A stretch of DNA of 64,000 nucleotides from the NCBI RefSeq assembly GCF_003116585.1, contig NZ_QEHM01000009.1, positions 1 to 64,000 of the forward strand. The letters are read 5' to 3'. The position numbers were made by a program, and so were the translations under genes. Source of the stretch: Albibacillus kandeliae. Its GTDB lineage: Bacteria > Pseudomonadota > Alphaproteobacteria > Rhodobacterales > Rhodobacteraceae. The notes below the pieces were generated by a model. That model was given only the letters and a program-made list of their open reading frames with translations. It did not search any database and was not told the origin of the DNA. This document shows positions 60,431 through 64,000 of the stretch, in pieces (the stretch's first letter is position 1; each line of letters opens with the position of its first letter).

Positions 60431-62865
60431 CACAGAAACTCGTGGTGGTCGGGGCCGGCATGGCTTCTGGCCGGATGCTGGAACACCTGATCGACGGACA
60501 GCCGGGCGACTGGGACGTGACCCTGTTCAACGCGGAGCCGCGCGGGAACTACAACCGCATCATGCTCTCGCCGGTGCTGGCGGGCGACAAGACCTATGAA
60601 GAGATCGTTACCCACGACGACGACTGGTACGCGACGCGCGGCGTGACCTGCCGTTTCGGCGAGAAGGTCGCGGGCATCGACCGCGCGGCCAAGACGGTGA
60701 TGGCGGCCAACGGCGACGTCCTGCCTTACGACAAGCTGGTCCTCGCGACCGGTTCCAACCCCTTCATCATTCCGCTGCCGGGCCATGACCTCGGGGGCGT
60801 CATTGCCTATCGCGACCTCGAAGACACCGAGCGCATGATGGCACTGGCGCCCGGGCAGAAGGCAGTGGTGATCGGCGGCGGCCTCCTGGGGCTTGAGGCC
60901 GCCGCCGGTATGGCCGCACGGGGTGTCGAGGTGACGGTGGTGCACATCATGGGCCACCTGATGGAGCGTCAGCTGGACGAGGCGGCAGGGTTCCTGCTGC
61001 GGCGCGCGCTGATGCAGAAGAACATCACCGTCCTGTGCTCGGCCAACTCCAAGGAGATCGTGGGCGAGAACGGGCAGGTGAGGGCGCTGGTGCTGGACGA
61101 TGGCACCGAGCTGCCCTGCGACCTGCTGGTGATGGCCGTGGGAATTCGCCCGAATACCGCGCTGGCCCAGTCGGCCGGGCTGGCCGTGGGGCGGGGCATT
61201 CAGGTCGACGACCAGATGCGCACCTCGGATGCGGACGTGTTCGCCGTGGGCGAATGCGTGGAGCATGACGGGGCGCTCTTCGGCCTCGTCGCGCCGCTCT
61301 ACGATCAGGCCAAGGTGCTGGCGCAGACGTTGATGGGCGAGCAGGCGGCCTTTGTGCAGAAGTCGCTCTCGACCAAGCTCAAGGTCACCGGCTGCGACCT
61401 GTTCAGTGCCGGTGACTTTGCCGACGGCGCGGGCCGCGAGGACATCGTGTTCCGCGACCCGGCGCGTGGCGTCTACAAGCGCCTCGTTCTCGAAGGGAAC
61501 ATGGTCAGGGGCGCGGTCTTCTACGGGGACACCGCAGACTCGAGCTGGTTCTTCGGTCTGATCAAGGACGAAACGGATATCTCCGAGATGCGCGACACGC
61601 TCATTTTCGGGCCGGCCTACCAGGGAGGGTCCGCCGTGGACCCTATGGCGGCCGTTGCAGCCTTGCCGGATGATGCGGAAATCTGCGGCTGCAACGGCGT
61701 TTGCAAGGGACAGATCGTCGAGGCGATCAATGGCGGCGCCGGGGACCTTGGCGCCGTAAGGGCCAAGACCAAGGCCAGCGCCTCCTGCGGGACCTGCACC
61801 GGGCTGGTCGAACAGGTGCTGGCCCTGACGCTGGGCGATGAGTTCAAGATGCCTGCGGCGCAACCGGTCTGCGGCTGCACCGACCTGACCCACGAGGAAG
61901 TGCGGCGGCTGATCAAGTCGCAGCGCCTGACCTCTATGGCGGCGGTGCATCAGGAGCTGGGGTGGAAAACCTCCTGCGGTTGCCATGTCTGCCGCCCGGC
62001 GCTGAACTACTACCTGCTGGCCGACTGGCCGCTGGAGTACAAGGATGACCCGCAGAGCCGGTTCATCAACGAACGCAAGCACGCCAACATCCAGAAGGAC
62101 GGGACCTTTTCGGTGGTGCCGCGCATGTGGGGCGGGATGACCACGCCCAACGAGCTGCGCGCCATTGCCGACGCGGCCGAGAAGTACAAGGTGCCGACCG
62201 TCCACGTGACCGGCGGCCAGCGGATCGACCTGCTGGGCGTCAAGGGCGAGGATCTGCCCTACATCTGGGCCGACCTGAACAAGGCCGGGCTGGTGTCGGG
62301 CCACGCCTATTCCAAGGGCCTGCGCACGGTGAAGACCTGCGTCGGGAAAGAGCACTGCCGGTTTGGCACGCAGGACAGCTCGGGTCTTGGCATCAAGCTG
62401 GAGAAAAAACTCTGGGGTTCGTGGACGCCGCACAAGGTCAAGCTGGCGGTGTCCGGCTGCCCCCGGAACTGTGCCGAGGCGACCTGCAAGGACATCGGTG
62501 TGGTCTGCGTGGACAGCGGCTACCAGATCGGGGTCGCCGGTGCGGCGGGCATGGATGTGAAGGAGACCGAGCGGCTCGCCGACGTGGCGACCGAGGAGGA
62601 GGCCATCGAACTGGCCACCGCCTTCATGCAGCTCTACCGCGAGAACGCCAAGTACCTCGACCGGCCCTACAAGTGGGTCGCCAAGGTGGGCCTCGACTGG
62701 GTGAAGGAACGCGTGGTGCATGACCTGGCCGAACGCAAGCGCCTCGTCGAGGCCTTCGAGCTGAGCCAGAGCATCTATCGCAAGGACCCCTGGGCCGAAC
62801 ACGCGCGGGAGCGTGCGGAAACCTATCAGCCGATGGCTGACCTGACACTGGAGGCAGCGGAATGA
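60427..62865 (+). CDS. nirB: Assimilatory nitrite reductase, large subunit
   Basis: An 812-residue NAD(P)H-dependent nitrite reductase. The N-terminal FAD/NAD region starts KLVVVGAGMASGRMLEHLID and has AVVIGGGLLGLEAAAGMAAR and DVFAVGECVEHDG. Two BFD-like [2Fe-2S] segments follow (CGCNGVCKGQIVEAI and CGCHVCRPALNYYLL). The sirohaem/4Fe-4S site is TCVGKEHCRFGTQDS with SGCPRNCAEATCKDIGV. It converts nitrite to ammonium. It overlaps the globin and nirD genes by four bases each. Confidence 0.95.
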   Translation: MTQKLVVVGAGMASGRMLEHLIDGQPGDWDVTLFNAEPRGNYNRIMLSPVLAGDKTYEEIVTHDDDWYATRGVTCRFGEKVAGIDRAAKTVMAANGDVLPYDKLVLATGSNPFIIPLPGHDLGGVIAYRDLEDTERMMALAPGQKAVVIGGGLLGLEAAAGMAARGVEVTVVHIMGHLMERQLDEAAGFLLRRALMQKNITVLCSANSKEIVGENGQVRALVLDDGTELPCDLLVMAVGIRPNTALAQSAGLAVGRGIQVDDQMRTSDADVFAVGECVEHDGALFGLVAPLYDQAKVLAQTLMGEQAAFVQKSLSTKLKVTGCDLFSAGDFADGAGREDIVFRDPARGVYKRLVLEGNMVRGAVFYGDTADSSWFFGLIKDETDISEMRDTLIFGPAYQGGSAVDPMAAVAALPDDAEICGCNGVCKGQIVEAINGGAGDLGAVRAKTKASASCGTCTGLVEQVLALTLGDEFKMPAAQPVCGCTDLTHEEVRRLIKSQRLTSMAAVHQELGWKTSCGCHVCRPALNYYLLADWPLEYKDDPQSRFINERKHANIQKDGTFSVVPRMWGGMTTPNELRAIADAAEKYKVPTVHVTGGQRIDLLGVKGEDLPYIWADLNKAGLVSGHAYSKGLRTVKTCVGKEHCRFGTQDSSGLGIKLEKKLWGSWTPHKVKLAVSGCPRNCAEATCKDIGVVCVDSGYQIGVAGAAGMDVKETERLADVATEEEAIELATAFMQLYRENAKYLDRPYKWVAKVGLDWVKERVVHDLAERKRLVEAFELSQSIYRKDPWAEHARERAETYQPMADLTLEAAE

Positions 62866-63197
62866 CCAACTGGATCGACATCGGATCGCTCGACGACATC
62901 CCGCGCCGCGGGGCGCGCAAAGTGAAGACGGTCATGGGCTGTGTCGCGGTGTTCCGCACCGGCGACGACCGGGTCTTCGCACTCGACAACGCCTGCCCGC
63001 ACAAGGGCGGGCCGCTGGCCGAGGGCATCGTGCACGGCCACAGCGTGACCTGCCCGCTGCACAACTGGGTCTTCTCGCTGGAGACCGGCATGGCGCAGGG
63101 GGCCGACGAGGGCTCGGTCGCGACCTTCCCGGCGCGGGTCGAGGCAGGGCGGGTCCTGCTGGACGCCGAGCGTCTGGCGGCGCGGAGCGCGGCGTGA
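62862..63197 (+). CDS. nirD: Assimilatory nitrite reductase, small subunit
   Basis: A 111-residue NirD with a Rieske-like fold. The cluster ligand motifs are present: CPHKGG and CPLHNW, so a [2Fe-2S] site is plausible, in contrast to forms where these ligands are missing. It starts TNWIDIGSLDDIPRRGARKV. The ATG overlaps nirB, and the stop overlaps the start of the nitrate reductase gene in TGATG. Confidence 0.93.
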   Translation: MTNWIDIGSLDDIPRRGARKVKTVMGCVAVFRTGDDRVFALDNACPHKGGPLAEGIVHGHSVTCPLHNWVFSLETGMAQGADEGSVATFPARVEAGRVLLDAERLAARSAA

Positions 63198-64000
63198 TGG
63201 AAAGCGTCGCCCCCACGGAGATCCGGACGACCTGCGCCTATTGCGGGGTCGGCTGCGGTGTCGTCGCCAGCAAGGTTGCCGGCGAAATCCGCATCACCGG
63301 CGACAAGGCGCATCCGGCGAACGGCGGGCGGCTCTGTTCCAAGGGGTCGGCGCTGGGCGAAACGCTCGGTCTGGACGACCGGCTGCTGGCACCGCAGGTC
63401 AACGGGGCCGAGACCGACTGGGACAGCGCGCTGGACCTCGTGGCGCGGCGGTTCCGCGACACCATCGCCGAGCACGGACCGGATTCGGTGGCCTTCTACG
63501 TCTCGGGGCAGTTGCTGACCGAGGACTACTATGTGGCCAACAAGCTGATGAAGGGATTCATCGGATCGGCCAACATCGACACCAACTCGCGCCTCTGCAT
63601 GGCCTCCTCGGTTGCTGGGCACCGGCGCGCCTTTGGCACCGACACGGTGCCCGGCCTCTACGAGGACCTCGAACTGGCCGATCTCGTTGTGCTGACCGGA
63701 TCGAACATGGCGTGGTGCCACCCGGTGCTGTACCAGCGCATCGCGGCGGCCAAGGCGGCGCGGCCCGGGATGAAGGTCGTCACCATCGACCCGCGCCGCA
63801 CCGCGACCACCGATCTGGCCGACCTGCACCTGCCGATCGCTCCCGGCGCGGACGTGGCGCTGTTCAACGGGCTGCTCGCCTATCTCGATCGAATGAGCGC
63901 GGTGGACCGGCCCTTCGTGGCCGCGCACGTCAACGGGTTCGACTCGGCCCTTGCCGCCGCCTGCGCCGATGACCTCTCCGCCACCGGGCTGGCCCCGGAG
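63197..64000 (+). CDS. nasA: Assimilatory nitrate reductase, molybdopterin subunit (partial)
   Basis: The first 268 codons of a bis-MGD oxidoreductase; the gene leaves the window. The N-terminal 4Fe-4S motif is TTCAYCGVGCGVV and RLCSKG. The molybdenum-ligand Cys is likely in NTNSRLCMASSVAGHRRAFG. AVVLTGSNMAWCHPVLYQRI-like ADLVVLTGSNMAWCHPVLYQ is typical of NarB/NasA nitrate reductases. ATG 63197 overlaps the nirD stop by one base; GTG 63194 is an alternative start. It reduces nitrate to nitrite, feeding NirBD. Confidence 0.93.
   Translation, partial: MESVAPTEIRTTCAYCGVGCGVVASKVAGEIRITGDKAHPANGGRLCSKGSALGETLGLDDRLLAPQVNGAETDWDSALDLVARRFRDTIAEHGPDSVAFYVSGQLLTEDYYVANKLMKGFIGSANIDTNSRLCMASSVAGHRRAFGTDTVPGLYEDLELADLVVLTGSNMAWCHPVLYQRIAAAKAARPGMKVVTIDPRRTATTDLADLHLPIAPGADVALFNGLLAYLDRMSAVDRPFVAAHVNGFDSALAAACADDLSATGLAPE

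Noticed and set aside
60403-62802. A 799-codon minus-strand frame over nirB
   Set aside because: Shadow of nirB in the antisense direction; the nirB product has all expected cofactor motifs.
1-64000. CRISPR arrays, insertion sequences or prophage genes
   Set aside because: No regularly spaced identical repeats, transposase, integrase or phage structural genes were recognised. The only tandem repeats are the 138-bp units after rplW, which lack a CRISPR repeat-spacer pattern.

Overview
The window reads as a high-GC alphaproteobacterial chromosome, most likely the Roseobacter group of the Rhodobacteraceae. The grounds are the ribosomal gene order with adk behind secY and no rpmJ between them, an aapJQMP amino-acid transporter, an ATP12 chaperone gene, a DUF1127 protein, and the codon and base composition. 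I cannot name a genus from sequence alone.

Positions 1-20400 hold the S10-spc-alpha ribosomal supercluster: tuf (partial), rpsJ-rplCDW, rplB-rpsS-rplV-rpsC-rplP, rpmC-rpsQ-rplNXE-rpsNH-rplFR-rpsE-rpmD, rplO-secY-adk, rpsMK-rpoA-rplQ. The protein order is classical but the cluster is cut at several points. An antisense SRPBCC gene and three tandem 138-bp terminator-bearing repeats lie between rplW and rplB. A three-gene cassette (deacetylase-like, GNAT-like, 2OG-Fe oxygenase-like) lies between rplP and rpmC. An antisense membrane protein and a DUF1127 gene lie between rpmD and rplO. Terminators or hairpins and candidate promoters sit at most of these joints, so the cluster is probably transcribed as several units.

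Positions 20400-27200 carry housekeeping genes: a Host_attach protein with a small charged partner, a Do-type protease, rarA, ridA, crcB, rluC, a HAD phosphatase and an ATP12 chaperone. Positions 27400-32000 are aapJQMP, a polar amino-acid ABC importer. Positions 32000-42000 on the minus strand form the rpmH-rnpA-yidD and yidC-MOSC-yihA-argB-ferredoxin-sixA region, interrupted by ttcA, an EAL protein and a plus-strand hydrolase. Positions 42100-45900 hold a TVP38 protein, a mercuric-reductase-like flavoprotein, a histidine kinase and tRNA-Arg(ACG).

Positions 46800-53500 on the minus strand encode a predicted amidoligase system: two transglutaminase-fold proteins (one with DUF2126) around a circularly permuted ATP-grasp/alpha-E fusion. 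Positions 53700-64000 are a nitrate assimilation regulon: nasT (ANTAR antiterminator), nasS (nitrate sensor), nrtA, nrtB, a fused double ATPase nrtCD, a single-domain globin, nirB, nirD, and the start of the molybdopterin nitrate reductase.

The most interesting signal is the nrtA leader (55613-55729). It has a long stem capped by a hexaloop with A at position 1 and G at position 4, followed by a hexaloop hairpin that is also an intrinsic terminator. This is the architecture expected of an RNA bound by the NasT protein encoded just upstream. Other notable points are the tandem terminator repeats after rplW, the possible ribosome-modification cassette next to rplP, and the rpoA stop codon lying in the loop of a perfect hairpin.
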